Part shown: piece after piece, positions 48,365 to 58,207 of the stretch
Numbering within the stretch: position 1 is the stretch's first letter
How the letters are laid out: every line of letters starts with the position of its first letter
From: Phenylobacterium haematophilum
Lineage (GTDB): Bacteria; Pseudomonadota; Alphaproteobacteria; Caulobacterales; Caulobacteraceae
Reading direction: 5' to 3'
Assembly (NCBI RefSeq): GCF_014196295.1
Contig: NZ_JACIDK010000009.1
Span: 1-64,000, forward strand
Length of the DNA stretch: 64,000 nucleotides
Notes under the pieces: generated by a model
Told to the model about the DNA's origin: nothing
Database searches by the model: none
The model's input: the letters and a program-made list of their open reading frames with translations, nothing else
Program-made: the position numbers and the translations under genes

Positions 48365-50233
48365 ATGCCGACCGAGACGACCGCAGAAGCGCCCCTTCAG
48401 GGCGCAGCCCTGATCAAGGACGAAGTGCGCCGCCTGCCGGACGCGCCGGGCGTCTATCGCATGATGGGCGAGGGCGGCGAGGTGCTTTACGTCGGCAAGG
48501 CGCGCTCGCTGAAGAAGCGCGTGCTGCAGTACGCCCAGGGCCGCTTCCACACTCAGCGGATCGCGCTGATGGTCGACCTGACCCGGTCGATGGAATTCGT
48601 TACGGTCCGCACCGAGACCGATGCGCTGCTGCTGGAAATCAATCTGATCAAGCAGCTGAAGCCGCGGTTCAACGTGCTGCTGCGCGACGACAAGAGCTTT
48701 CCCGAGATCGTCATCCGGCGCGAGCATCCGGCCGCGCAGTTGCGCAAGCACCGCGGCGCGCACACCATCAAGGGCGACTATTTCGGGCCGTTCGCCAGCG
48801 CCTATTCGGTCAACAAGACCCTGAATACACTGCAGAAGGCCTTCCTGCTGCGCTCGTGCTCGGACAGCGTCTACGAGAGCCGCACGCGGCCCTGCATGTT
48901 GCACCAGATCAAGCGCTGCTCGGCGCCCTGCACCGGACTGATCAGCCTCGAGGATTACGGCGGGCTGGTCGAACAGGCCGAGGACTTCCTGCGCGGCAAG
49001 AGCCGGGCGGTGATCAGCAAGCTGTCAGGCGAGATGCAGGCCGCCTCTGACGATATGGAGTTCGAGCGCGCCGCCCGCATCCGCGACCGCATCCGGGCGC
49101 TGGCCTCGGTGGCGCAGGAACAGCAGATCAATCCGGAGACCCTGGAAGAGGCTGACGTCTTCGCCCTCCACGCCGAGGGCGGTCAGGCCTGCGTGCAGGT
49201 GTTTTTCTTCCGGGCCGGCCAGAACTGGGGCAACCGGGCCTATTTTCCGCGGGTCGACAAGAGCGACGAGGATCCGGACGTGATGTCGGCCTTCCTCGGC
49301 CAGTTCTACGACGACAAACCGATCCCCCGGCTCATCCTGGCCAACATCGAACCGTCCGAATGCGAGCTGCTGGCCGAGGCCCTCGCGGTCAAGGCCGGGC
49401 GTAAGGTGGAGATCAACCGTCCCAAGCGCGGCGAGAAGGCGCAGCTGGTCGAGCACGCCCTGACCAACGCCCGGGAGGCTCTGGGCCGCAAGATGGCCGA
49501 GAGCTCGGCCCAGTCGAAGCTGCTTGCCGGGGTCTGCGAGGCGTTCGGCCTGGAGGCCACTCCCGAGCGGATCGAAGTCTACGATAACGCCCACATCATG
49601 GGGACCAACGCCGTCGGCGGCATGATCGTCGCCGGCCCCGACGGCTTTCAGAAGGGCCAGTACCGCAAGTTCAACATCAAGGGGACCGACCTCACTCCCG
49701 GCGACGACTACGGCATGATGAAGGAGGTGATGCGTCGCCGCTTCTCTCGCCTGGTCAAGGAGGAGGAGGCCGGCGAGAACCCGGTGCGCCCGGACCTGGT
49801 GCTGGTCGACGGCGGCGCTGGTCAGCTGGCCGCGGTGCTGGAGGTGATGGCCGACATCGGCGTGGACGACATCAACGTCGTCGGCGTCGCCAAGGGACCG
49901 GACCGTGACGCCGGCCTCGAGCGCTTCTTCATCGAGGGCAAGCCGCCCTTCATGCTCGAGCCGAAATCGCCGGTGCTCTACTATCTGCAGCGGCTGCGCG
50001 ACGAGGCGCACCGTTTCGCCAATGGCAGCCACCAGACCCGCCGGGCCATGGACATCAAGAAGAACCCGCTGGACGAGATCGACGGGGTCGGGCCGGGGCG
50101 TAAGCGCGCGCTGCTGCACGCCTTCGGATCGGCCCGCGGGGTCAGCCGCGCCTCGGTCGACGACCTGGCGAAGGTCGACGGGGTGAGCGAGGCGCTGGCC
50201 CAGCGCATCTTCGACTTCTTCCGCAAGAGCTGA
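48365..50233 (+). CDS. uvrC: Excinuclease ABC subunit C
   Basis: The 622-residue protein has the GIY-YIG nuclease domain ([20 protein letters not shown], about 28-47), a UVR motif region near residue 210, the RNase H-like domain ([11 protein letters not shown] and [12 protein letters not shown]), and C-terminal HhH repeats ([31 protein letters not shown]). It makes both incisions in nucleotide excision repair with UvrB. It precedes pgsA; uvrC and pgsA are neighbours in many proteobacteria. Confidence 0.97.
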   Translation: MPTETTAEAPLQGAALIKDEVRRLPDAPGVYRMMGEGGEVLYVGKARSLKKRVLQYAQGRFHTQRIALMVDLTRSMEFVTVRTETDALLLEINLIKQLKPRFNVLLRDDKSFPEIVIRREHPAAQLRKHRGAHTIKGDYFGPFASAYSVNKTLNTLQKAFLLRSCSDSVYESRTRPCMLHQIKRCSAPCTGLISLEDYGGLVEQAEDFLRGKSRAVISKLSGEMQAASDDMEFERAARIRDRIRALASVAQEQQINPETLEEADVFALHAEGGQACVQVFFFRAGQNWGNRAYFPRVDKSDEDPDVMSAFLGQFYDDKPIPRLILANIEPSECELLAEALAVKAGRKVEINRPKRGEKAQLVEHALTNAREALGRKMAESSAQSKLLAGVCEAFGLEATPERIEVYDNAHIMGTNAVGGMIVAGPDGFQKGQYRKFNIKGTDLTPGDDYGMMKEVMRRRFSRLVKEEEAGENPVRPDLVLVDGGAGQLAAVLEVMADIGVDDINVVGVAKGPDRDAGLERFFIEGKPPFMLEPKSPVLYYLQRLRDEAHRFANGSHQTRRAMDIKKNPLDEIDGVGPGRKRALLHAFGSARGVSRASVDDLAKVDGVSEALAQRIFDFFRKS

Positions 50234-50275
50234 GCCCCGGGCTAGGGTGCCCGCTCGTCCCCGAGGAGAGGCCAC

Positions 50276-50548
50276 ATGTTCCGCATCGCCGCCATCGCCG
50301 CGTTCGCCGCCCTGGTTCCCGCCGCCAGCGAGGCGAGCTCGCCGGAAGCCTGGGAGGAGTTCCGGACCGATGTCGCCGCCAAGTGCCTGGCCGCGGCCAA
50401 AAGCACCGGAATGAAGAGCCCGGAAGTGCTGGTCCATCCGCTGGGTACGGAGACCTACGGAATTGCCGTGCTACGGGAGGGCGCGGACAAGCGAATCTGC
50501 GTCTATGTCAAGCAAACCCAGAAGGTCGAGCTGACGCCGGCCACCTAA
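50276..50548 (+). CDS. Small exported hypothetical protein
   Basis: The 90-residue product has a signal peptide (cut near ASEAS). A compact domain with two cysteines follows (AAKCLAAAKS and KRICVYVKQTQKVEL), perhaps forming a disulfide. GAGGAG precedes ATG 50276. It lies between uvrC and pgsA, 25 bp before the latter, and is probably cotranscribed. No family recognised. Confidence 0.75.
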   Translation: MFRIAAIAAFAALVPAASEASSPEAWEEFRTDVAAKCLAAAKSTGMKSPEVLVHPLGTETYGIAVLREGADKRICVYVKQTQKVELTPAT

Positions 50549-50573
50549 AGGACCGCACTGCGTTAAAGCCGCC

Positions 50574-51197
50574 ATGAAAGCTCTGCCGAACATCCTGACC
50601 TCGCTGCGGCTGGTCCTGACCCTTTTCGTGTTTCTCGCCCTGGCGACGGCGGCAGGGGCGGTGCCCTATGTCAGCGAGCAACTGACGCCCGAAACCCAGT
50701 TCGCACTGCAGCGCTGGGCGTTCTGGTCGTTCGTGATCGCCGCCGTGACCGATTTCTTCGACGGCTGGCTGGCGCGCAAGCTGGATGCGGTCACCGTCTG
50801 GGGCGCGATCCTCGACCCGATCGGCGACAAGGTGCTGGTTTGCGGCGCGATCCTCGGCCTGTTGGCCATGGGCGGTCAGCCGGCGGTAGTGCTGCCAGCG
50901 GGCCTGATGCTGTTCCGGGAGTTCACGGTCAGCGCCCTGCGCGAGGTCGGCGCCGGCAAGGGAATCAAGCTGCCGGTCACCATGCTGGCCAAATGGAAGA
51001 CGACGCTGCAGCTCACGGCCCTGGCCGCCGAACTGCTGGTGGCCTCGTGGGGCGCGTTCGGTCTTCCGCCGGAACCGGCGATCGAGCGACCGGTCACCCT
51101 TTTCGCCCACGGCCTTATGTGGCTGGCGACCATCGTCACCCTGATCACCGGCGCCCAGTATTGGGAACAGACCCGCAAGGCGCTGGTCGGAAAGTAG
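50574..51197 (+). CDS. pgsA: CDP-diacylglycerol-glycerol-3-phosphate 3-phosphatidyltransferase
   Basis: The 207-residue membrane enzyme makes phosphatidylglycerol phosphate. The CDP-alcohol phosphotransferase signature D-G-x2-A-R-x8-G-x3-D-x3-D is complete in DGWLARKLDAVTVWG then AILDPIGDKV (about 63-87). Several helices follow. It begins MKALPNILTSLRLVLTLFVF, typical of PgsA. Downstream is a hairpin shared with the convergent GST gene. Confidence 0.95.
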   Translation: MKALPNILTSLRLVLTLFVFLALATAAGAVPYVSEQLTPETQFALQRWAFWSFVIAAVTDFFDGWLARKLDAVTVWGAILDPIGDKVLVCGAILGLLAMGGQPAVVLPAGLMLFREFTVSALREVGAGKGIKLPVTMLAKWKTTLQLTALAAELLVASWGAFGLPPEPAIERPVTLFAHGLMWLATIVTLITGAQYWEQTRKALVGK

Positions 51198-51220
51198 GGG
51201 CCCGCCTGTAGGCGAGCCCC
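51197..51220. terminator. Hairpin between pgsA and the GST gene
   Basis: GGGGC (51197-51201) and CGCC pair with GGCG and GCCCC (51216-51220), with one C-A mismatch and a TGTA loop. It starts on the last base of the pgsA stop and is 7 bp from the convergent GST stop. No T tract; candidate bidirectional terminator. Confidence 0.5.
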
Positions 51221-51227
51221 GCAGGCG

Positions 51228-51845
51228 TCAGGCCGACGCCTTCTCGGCGACGCGGGCCTTCACGCGCTCGAGCCAAGCGACGATGTTCGTGTTGTCCGGG
51301 TTGATCGGCTGGCCGACCGAGGCGCCGAACTGCAGGAAGCAGAACAGCAGGATGTCGGCCAGGGTGAAGCGCTCGCCCGCCACCCAGGTCTTGCCGGTCA
51401 TCAGGCCGTCGAGCCAGGTGATCTTTTCCTGCGCCAGTTCCTTCAGGTCGCCGGCCGCGTGCGGGATGGTGCGCAGGCGGCTCTGGAACAGCGGCAGGCC
51501 CTCGGCGAACCGGAAGCCGTTGGCCATCGGCTCGCAGATGTTGAGGTCGATGCGGCGCACCCACATGCGGGTGGCGGCGCGCTCCTCAGGGGTCGCGCCG
51601 ATCAGCGACGGGCCTGGCAGCTTCTCGTCGAGGTACTCGCAGATGGCGGTGATCTCGGCCAGGTGCGACCCGTCGTCGAGTTCCAGGCAGGGCAACTGGC
51701 CGGCCGGGTTCTTGGCCACATAGGGCGGCTGGCGGTTTTCGCCGGCCATCAGGTCGACCTTTTCGGTCGGGATCTCCGCGCCCTTCTCGGCCAGGAACAT
51801 GGCCACGACGGCCGGATTCGGCCCCATCGACGTATAGAGTTTCAT
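51228..51845 (-). CDS. Glutathione S-transferase family protein
   Basis: The 205-residue protein has an N-terminal thioredoxin-like domain with MKLYTSMGPNPAVVAMFLAE and NPAGQLPCLELDDGSHLAE, where the cis-Pro and acidic residue bind glutathione. The helical C-terminal domain has GERFTLADILLFCFL. No obvious substrate. It probably detoxifies electrophiles; single-gene unit. Confidence 0.9.
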   Translation of the reverse strand: MKLYTSMGPNPAVVAMFLAEKGAEIPTEKVDLMAGENRQPPYVAKNPAGQLPCLELDDGSHLAEITAICEYLDEKLPGPSLIGATPEERAATRMWVRRIDLNICEPMANGFRFAEGLPLFQSRLRTIPHAAGDLKELAQEKITWLDGLMTGKTWVAGERFTLADILLFCFLQFGASVGQPINPDNTNIVAWLERVKARVAEKASA

Positions 51846-51919
51846 GCCGTCCTCCCTGGACTCTTTTGCGGACGGCATTTGGCGCGCTTTACGTTGGGGC
51901 TATCAAGCCCGGAGCGCCG

Positions 51920-52810
51920 TCATGACATGGGATTGGCGGCTGGCGGCGGCTCGGGCAGGGGGATGAATTCCTGGTCGTCGGCGTCGGGCAGTTTCATGCG
52001 TCCGGCGCGCCAGTCGGCCTTGGCCTGCTCCAGCCGGTCCTTCGACGAGGAGACGAAGTTCCATTCGATCAGGCGCGGGCCGATCGGCTCGCCGCCCAGC
52101 AGCATGACGATGGCGTCGGTCACCGCCTTGAACCGGATGGTCTGGCCGGGCTCGAAGACCATCATCTGGCCCTCGTGGAACTGGCGGCCGTCCACCTCGA
52201 CAACCCCTTGCGCGACATAGGCCGCGCGCTCGGGATACTCTGCCGGCAGGTCGGCTTCCGCGCCCGGCTTCAGCTGCCAGTGGACGTAGAACATCGGCGA
52301 GCGGGTGCGGACGGGCGAACTCGCGCCGTAGGCCTGGCCGGCGATCAGCCGCGCCCACAGGCCATTGTTGTCGTAGGTCGGCAGGGTGTCGGCGCCGTAG
52401 TGGTCGAAGGCCGGATCGGTCTCCTCGTCCTCGACCGGCAGCGCGATCCAGGCCTGGATGCCGTTCATCCGTCCCCCGTGCTCGCGCAGGGCCTCGAAGC
52501 GCTCCGAATGGGTGATGCCGCGGCCGGCGGTCATCCAGTTGACCTCGCCCGGGCGGATCGGCTGCACGGCGCCGACCGAGTCACGGTGGGTCATCTCGCC
52601 CTCAAACAGATAGGATAGGGTCGACAGGCCGATGTGCGGGTGCGGGCGGACGTCGACCTCGCGGCCGAAGCCCGGCTCGAAGGCTGCCGGGCCCATGTGA
52701 TCGAAAAAGATGAACGGGCCGATCATCCGCCGCTTGGCGAACGGCAGGACGCGACCGACCTCGAAACCTCCGAGGTCCTTTCGTCGTTGGTCGATGACGA
52801 GTTCGATCAT
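51920..52810 (-). CDS. Pirin family protein
   Basis: The 296-residue bicupin has the pirin signature: RPHPHIGLSTLSYLFEGEM (about 55-73) with the metal-binding histidines, and MTAGRGITHSERFE (about 93-106) with a further His and Glu. Bacterial pirins bind Fe(II) and some have quercetinase activity or regulate metabolism. Function here is unknown. It diverges from nothing obvious; the next gene is the Lrp regulator on the same strand. Confidence 0.92.
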   Translation of the reverse strand: MIELVIDQRRKDLGGFEVGRVLPFAKRRMIGPFIFFDHMGPAAFEPGFGREVDVRPHPHIGLSTLSYLFEGEMTHRDSVGAVQPIRPGEVNWMTAGRGITHSERFEALREHGGRMNGIQAWIALPVEDEETDPAFDHYGADTLPTYDNNGLWARLIAGQAYGASSPVRTRSPMFYVHWQLKPGAEADLPAEYPERAAYVAQGVVEVDGRQFHEGQMMVFEPGQTIRFKAVTDAIVMLLGGEPIGPRLIEWNFVSSSKDRLEQAKADWRAGRMKLPDADDQEFIPLPEPPPAANPMS

Positions 52811-52858
52811 GGCCCGGCTCCCTACGCAGGTTCCTGCGAGGGAGCGCAGGAACGGAGG

Positions 52859-53368
52859 CTAGCCTTGCGCGCTCACGTAAGGACTGACAAGTCCGAGGGG
52901 CGCGGCTGTCGTGTTCTTGACCGAGCGGATTACGATCCGGCTCTCGATGTTCGACACCAAGCCCAGCGACAGGATCTTGTCGCGAAGGAAATCATCGAAG
53001 GCATGCATGTCGCGCGTGACGACCCGCAGTTCGTAGTCGGCCGAGCCGGTGACGGTGGCGCACTGCACAACTTCCGGCAGCTTGGTGATCGCGGTCTCGA
53101 AGGCGTCCAGGTTGTCCTTGGTCGGCAGGCTGAGCTTGACGGTGCAATAGACTTCGAAGCCCAGGCCCAGCAGGTCGCGGTCCAGGATGGTCACCCGGCG
53201 CTGAATGACGCCGGTGTCTTCCAGTCGCTTGATCCGCCGCCAGCAAGGGCTGGAGGACAAACCAACCCGTTCAGCGATCTCGGCGACCGACAATCCGGCG
53301 TCGTGCTGGATCAGATCCAGAATCTTGGCATCGACCGCGTCGAGGGCCTCGGACAATTTTTCCTCCAT
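52859..53368 (-). CDS. Lrp/AsnC family transcriptional regulator
   Basis: The 169-residue protein has the AsnC-type helix-turn-helix (LDAVDAKILDLIQHDAGLSV, GLSSSPCWRRIKRLEDTGVI). A RAM ligand-binding domain follows, with VVQCATVTGSADYELRVVTRD. It is divergent, 129 bp apart, from the indolepyruvate ferredoxin oxidoreductase gene and probably regulates it in response to an aromatic or branched amino acid. ATG 53368 begins shortly before the HTH. Confidence 0.92.
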   Translation of the reverse strand: MEEKLSEALDAVDAKILDLIQHDAGLSVAEIAERVGLSSSPCWRRIKRLEDTGVIQRRVTILDRDLLGLGFEVYCTVKLSLPTKDNLDAFETAITKLPEVVQCATVTGSADYELRVVTRDMHAFDDFLRDKILSLGLVSNIESRIVIRSVKNTTAAPLGLVSPYVSAQG

Positions 53369-53497
53369 CAAACCGCATAAACTGGCGTCAATCTTGCCCC
53401 AAACCGACCTTGCGGGGGCACGCCTTTGGCAAGCAATTCCATCGAACTTATATGATCTTCTATTGGCATTAGGGAGCCGAAAAGGAAAGATATTGCT

Positions 53498-56400
53498 ATG
53501 CGGCACGCTGACGTGACGCTCGACGACAAATTCCTGCTCACGGAAGGTCGAGTTTTCATCACGGGCGTCCAGGCGCTGCTCCGGGTGATGATGGATCAGC
53601 ACCGTCTGGACAAGGCTGCGGGGCTCCACACCGCGGGATTCGTTTCCGGTTATCGCGGCTCGCCGCTCGGAGGGCTGGACCAGCAGGCGCACCGCGCGGC
53701 CAAGTTCCTCAAGGAAGCCGAGGTCGTCTTCAAGGAAGGCCTCAACGAGGACCTCGCCGCGACCGCCGTCTGGGGCAGCCAGCAGGCCAACCTGTTCCCC
53801 GGCGCCAAATTCGATGGCGTGACCGGCATGTGGTACGGCAAGGCGCCTGGCGTCGACCGCACCGGCGACGCTTTCAAGCACGCCAACTTCGCTGGAACCT
53901 GGGCCAAGGGCGGCGTCCTGGCCGTGGCCGGCGACGACCACAACTGCAAATCCTCCACGCTCCCATCTCAGTCCGAATACGCGTTCCAGGACTTCGAAAT
54001 GCCGGTGCTGTCGCCGGCCGACGTGCAGGAGGTGCTCGACTTCGGCCTGATCGGCATCGCCATGTCGCGGTTTTCAGGCCTCTGGGTCGGGCTGATCGCG
54101 CTGGCCGACACCATGGACTCCGGCGTCACCATCGACGTCTCGGTCAATCGCCACCAGATCGCCACCCCGACGAACTTCACGATGCCGGCCGGCGGGCTCG
54201 GCATCCGGCTGAAGGACCAGCCGCTGGAGAAGGAGCGCCGGCTCCGCAGCTTCAAGATCCCCGCCGCCCTGGCCTTCGCCCGCGCCAACCGCATCGACCG
54301 GGTGATGCTCGGCTCCTCGCGCCCGCGGCTCGGCATCGTCTGCCAGGGCCAGGCCTACAAGGACGTCATCGAGGCACTGGCGGCCATGGGCATCTCGTCC
54401 AAGGAAGCCTCCGATCTCGGGGTCGCGATCTACAAGGTCGGCATGCCCTGGCCGCTGGAGCCGACCGGCCTGCGCGCCTTCGCCGCCGGCCTCGAGACTC
54501 TGATGGTCGTCGAGCACAAGCGCCCGCTGATCGAGACCCAGGCCCGCGCCGCCCTCTACGACCTGCCGGCCCACGCCCGGCCGAAGATCATCGGCAAGGT
54601 CGACGAGCAGGGCCATACGCTGCTCTCCGAGCTGGGCTCGCTCTCGGTCGCCGAGGTCGCCCTGGCGATCGCCGACCGACTTCCGCCCGGCCCGCACATG
54701 GAGCGGGTCCACGACTACCTCTCCCGCGTCTCGGCCGCCTCGGTCGCGGCGGTGACCCTGGCCGCCGAGCAGCAGCGCAAGCCGTTCTTCTGCTCGGGCT
54801 GCCCGCACAACACCTCGACCCGCCTGCCTGAAGGGACCCGCGCCCTCGCCGGGATCGGCTGCCACTACATGGCCAGCTTCTCCGACCCGCAGACCGACCT
54901 GAACAGTCACATGGGCGGCGAAGGCCTCACCTGGGTGGGCTCGGCGCCCTTCACGACCGAACCGCATGTGTTCGTGAACCTCGGCGACGGCACCTACAAC
55001 CACTCGGGCTCGCTGGCGATCCGCGCCTCGGTGGCCGCCAATTCGCACGTCACGTACAAGCTGCTGTTCAACGACGCGGTCGCCATGACCGGCGGCCAGG
55101 CGGCAGAGAGCGGCTTCACCCCCGCCCAGATCACCCGCCAGCTGGCCTCGGAGGGCGTGACCAAGACGGTCATCGTCGCTGACGATCCCAGCCGCTACGA
55201 GGGCGTCACCGACCTGGCGCCTGGCGTCGAGGTCAAGCCGCGTTCCGAGTTGATGGACGTGCAGAAGATGCTGCGCGAGACGCCGGGAACCACGGTCCTG
55301 CTCTACGATCAGGTCTGCGCCACCGAAAAGCGCCGCCGCCGCAAGCGCGGCTCGATGGAGGTCGCCACCAAGCGCGTCTTCATCAACCCGCTGGTCTGCG
55401 AAGGCTGCGGCGACTGCTCGAAGAAGTCCAATTGCGTGTCGGTCGAGCCGCTGAACACCGAGTTCGGCCGTAAGCGCAAGATCAACCAGTCGAGCTGCAA
55501 CACCGACTATTCCTGCCTGAACGGCTTCTGCCCGTCGTTCATCACCATCGAGGGCGGCGAGAACGCCCAGGCTAAGACCCTGCCGGCCCTGACCGCCGAC
55601 TCCACCCCGCTGCCGACGTTCGAGCCGCTGGAAGGCGTGCGCAACATCGTCTTCACCGGCATCGGCGGCACCGGGGTCACCACGGTCGCCTCCATCCTCG
55701 CCATGGCCGCCCACGTCGACGGCCGCGCCTCGTCGGTGGTGGATATGACGGGACTGGCCCAGAAGGGCGGGGCCGTGTTCAGCCACGTGCGTATCGGTGA
55801 GACCGAAGAGACCGTCGTCGGCGGTCGCGTGCCGGCCGCCTCGGCCCACGTGCTGATCGCCTGCGATATCCTCTCGGCGGCCGGCGCCGACGCCCTGGCG
55901 CTCTACGCCAAGGACCGCACCGCCGCGGTGGCCAATGAGGACTTCGCCCCGACCGCCGATTTCGTCACCGACCGGGACGTCCGCTTCGACAGCAGCTCGA
56001 TGTCCCGGCGGATCAAGGCCGCGGCCAAGACCTTTGCGGAGTGCCCGGCCCATCACCTGGCCGAAATCAACTTCGGCGACGCCATCTACGCCAACATGAT
56101 CATGGTCGGCTTCGCCTGGCAGAAGGGCTTGATCCCGCTCTCCAGCCGCGCCGTCTACCGCGCCATCCGCCTCAACGGCGTGCAGGCCGACGCCAACCTC
56201 CAGGCGTTCGAGCTGGGTCGCCGCGTGGCCCACGACCCGAGTTTGGCCGCGGCGGCCGAAGACCATACGCCGACGCCCGAGACCATGCCGCTGGACGAGT
56301 TGATCGCCCATCGCACCCGGGAACTGACCGCCTACCAGAACGCCGCCTACGCCCAGCGCTACGCCGACCAGGTCGCCAAGGTCGCAGCGGCCGAGGCGCC

Positions 56401-56941
56401 GATGGGCGGCGAGGCGCTGACCCGCGCCGTGGCCGTGAACCTCTACAAGTTGATGGCCTACAAGGACGAGTACGAGGTCGCGCGCCTCTACACCGACGGC
56501 CGGTTCGCGCAGGAGCGCGCCCAGACCTTCAAGGGCGGCAAGACCAAGATCCTGCTCTCGCCGCCGCTGATCGCGCCCAAGGGCCCCGACGGCAAGCCGA
56601 AGAAGATCGAGTTCGGCGGCTGGATGCTGGAAACCGTGTTCCCGATCATGGCGAAGATGAAGGGCCTTCGCGGCGGACCGCTCGACATTTTCGGGCGCAC
56701 CGAGGAGCGGCGGATGGAGCGTGGCCTGATCGCCGAGTACGAAGCGGGTCTCGCCAAGCTGCTGACCGGTCTCGACGCCGAGCGGCTGCCGCTGGCCACC
56801 AAGATCGCGGCCGTACCGCAGGCCATTCGCGGCTTCGGTCATGTGAAGGAAGCCTCGGTGAAGGTGGCCAAGGCCGATGAGGCCAAGCTCTGGGCGCAGT
56901 GGGACGCGAAGGCCGCGGCGCGAGCTGCGGCCGGCGCTTAG
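53498..56941 (+). CDS. Indolepyruvate ferredoxin oxidoreductase family protein (fused subunits)
   Basis: The 1147-residue enzyme oxidatively decarboxylates aryl- or branched 2-oxo acids to acyl-CoA, passing electrons to ferredoxin. Order: N-terminal TPP/pyruvate-flavodoxin-like region (GFVSGYRGSPLGGLDQQ), TPP-binding GDGTYNHSG near residue 495, a cysteine cluster CEGCGDCSKKSNC near 634 with a further group CNTDYSCLNGFC, then the gamma-type domain (FTGIGGTGVTTVASILAMAA) and a C-terminal extension. Such alpha/gamma fusions occur in aerobic alphaproteobacteria. An AAAGGAAAG site precedes ATG 53498. Its stop overlaps the convergent hydrolase stop. Confidence 0.93.
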   Translation: MRHADVTLDDKFLLTEGRVFITGVQALLRVMMDQHRLDKAAGLHTAGFVSGYRGSPLGGLDQQAHRAAKFLKEAEVVFKEGLNEDLAATAVWGSQQANLFPGAKFDGVTGMWYGKAPGVDRTGDAFKHANFAGTWAKGGVLAVAGDDHNCKSSTLPSQSEYAFQDFEMPVLSPADVQEVLDFGLIGIAMSRFSGLWVGLIALADTMDSGVTIDVSVNRHQIATPTNFTMPAGGLGIRLKDQPLEKERRLRSFKIPAALAFARANRIDRVMLGSSRPRLGIVCQGQAYKDVIEALAAMGISSKEASDLGVAIYKVGMPWPLEPTGLRAFAAGLETLMVVEHKRPLIETQARAALYDLPAHARPKIIGKVDEQGHTLLSELGSLSVAEVALAIADRLPPGPHMERVHDYLSRVSAASVAAVTLAAEQQRKPFFCSGCPHNTSTRLPEGTRALAGIGCHYMASFSDPQTDLNSHMGGEGLTWVGSAPFTTEPHVFVNLGDGTYNHSGSLAIRASVAANSHVTYKLLFNDAVAMTGGQAAESGFTPAQITRQLASEGVTKTVIVADDPSRYEGVTDLAPGVEVKPRSELMDVQKMLRETPGTTVLLYDQVCATEKRRRRKRGSMEVATKRVFINPLVCEGCGDCSKKSNCVSVEPLNTEFGRKRKINQSSCNTDYSCLNGFCPSFITIEGGENAQAKTLPALTADSTPLPTFEPLEGVRNIVFTGIGGTGVTTVASILAMAAHVDGRASSVVDMTGLAQKGGAVFSHVRIGETEETVVGGRVPAASAHVLIACDILSAAGADALALYAKDRTAAVANEDFAPTADFVTDRDVRFDSSSMSRRIKAAAKTFAECPAHHLAEINFGDAIYANMIMVGFAWQKGLIPLSSRAVYRAIRLNGVQADANLQAFELGRRVAHDPSLAAAAEDHTPTPETMPLDELIAHRTRELTAYQNAAYAQRYADQVAKVAAAEAPMGGEALTRAVAVNLYKLMAYKDEYEVARLYTDGRFAQERAQTFKGGKTKILLSPPLIAPKGPDGKPKKIEFGGWMLETVFPIMAKMKGLRGGPLDIFGRTEERRMERGLIAEYEAGLAKLLTGLDAERLPLATKIAAVPQAIRGFGHVKEASVKVAKADEAKLWAQWDAKAAARAAAGA

Positions 56942-58116
56942 CGGGCCGCCCTCCGCACGGCCTGGGCGAAGGCCATCTGCGCCTGCCAGAGCTCGTCCTT
57001 CGACGCCGCCGGCCAGGCCGAGTTGATTGCGATCACCAGCTTCTCGGCCGGATAGACGAAGATCTGCTGGCCGAAGATGCCCTCGGCCGCGTAGCCGCCC
57101 GGGATGATCCACCAGAAATAGCCGTAGCCGGTCTCGACGCCGCCGGGCGGGAAGCTCTGGTGGGCCTTGGTGGCGTCGGCCACCCAGCCCTCCGGTAGAA
57201 TGTCCTGGCCGTTCACCTTGCCGCCTTCGAGCATGAACTGACCGAGACGCGCATAGTCGCGGGCGGTCATCGACATGCAGCAGCCGCCGCGTTCGTGGCC
57301 GGCGACGTCGTTCACCCAGATGGCGTCCTGCTCCATGCCGTAGGGAGCCCAGATTTTCTCCGAGAGATAGGTCGACAGCGGCTTGCCGACGGCGTTGGAA
57401 ACGAGAATGCCGGCCAGGTCAGTCTCGCCGGTCTTGTAGACGAACTTGGCGCCGGGTTCGGCCTCGCGCGGCAGCTTGCGCATGTAGCTGACGATCGGGT
57501 TCATGCCCGGCTCGCCCGGCGTCACGCCGGCCTTGGCGACGTCGGAATTGAGGTCGGTATAATCCTCGTTCCACTTCACGCCCGAGGTCATGGTCAGCAA
57601 CTGGCGGACCGTTACGCCCTCGTAGGCGCCGCCCTTCAGCTGGGGGATGTAGTTGGTGACGACGTCGTCCAGGCTCTTGATCTTGCCGTCCTTGATCGCC
57701 GCCCCGACCAGGGTGGCGGTGACCGACTTGGCGACCGAGAACGAGGTCCAGCGTTCGTCCGGCTTGCGGTCCAGCCCATAGCGCTCGAGCACGATCTGGC
57801 CGTCCTTCAGCACCACGACGCCGGAGGTGTTCATCGCCGTCATGTAGCTGTCGACCGTTTGGGCCTGGCCGTTCCAGGTCCACTTAGGATCGATCTGGCT
57901 GGCGGCGAGCGGCAGCTCCCGCACCTTCGCGCCGCGCGCGACGACCTCCACCGGCGTGACCTTCTCCATGTTGCGATAGCCGTAACGTTGCTGCTCCGGC
58001 GTCCAGGCCAGGATCGAGCCGCCGGCGGGCGGAGGCGGCGGGTCGGCCGCGAGTGCAGCGCCGTGCAGGCCGAAGGCGGCCGCCAGGGCCGTCAGTGTGA
58101 GTCTGCTCGCGTGCAT
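56938..58116 (-). CDS. Serine hydrolase (beta-lactamase/class C-like)
   Basis: The 392-residue exported protein has a signal peptide (cut near GAALA). A beta-lactamase-fold domain follows, with the SxxK nucleophile SVAKS (about residue 128-132) and a later Y-containing motif KFVYKTGETD. The C-terminal third has GYFWWIIPGGYAAEGIFGQQ. Class C-like esterases and D-aminopeptidases share this layout. Substrate unknown. Stop codon overlaps that of the large oxidoreductase by 4 nt. Confidence 0.9.
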   Translation of the reverse strand: MHASRLTLTALAAAFGLHGAALAADPPPPPAGGSILAWTPEQQRYGYRNMEKVTPVEVVARGAKVRELPLAASQIDPKWTWNGQAQTVDSYMTAMNTSGVVVLKDGQIVLERYGLDRKPDERWTSFSVAKSVTATLVGAAIKDGKIKSLDDVVTNYIPQLKGGAYEGVTVRQLLTMTSGVKWNEDYTDLNSDVAKAGVTPGEPGMNPIVSYMRKLPREAEPGAKFVYKTGETDLAGILVSNAVGKPLSTYLSEKIWAPYGMEQDAIWVNDVAGHERGGCCMSMTARDYARLGQFMLEGGKVNGQDILPEGWVADATKAHQSFPPGGVETGYGYFWWIIPGGYAAEGIFGQQIFVYPAEKLVIAINSAWPAASKDELWQAQMAFAQAVRRAAR

Positions 58117-58207
58117 GGCCGTCCTCCCGGTCTATTTGTGATTGACGGTCAAGCTAGAGAGGCCTGGGCGGTTTGCATACCGCCGTGCTTCGGCTAGGCC
58201 TTGGCGC

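Noticed and set aside
54074..57112. Open frame of 1012 codons opposite the indolepyruvate oxidoreductase
   Set aside because: A codon-bias shadow of the real gene, with Gly/Asp/Arg/Val-rich translation and no domain.
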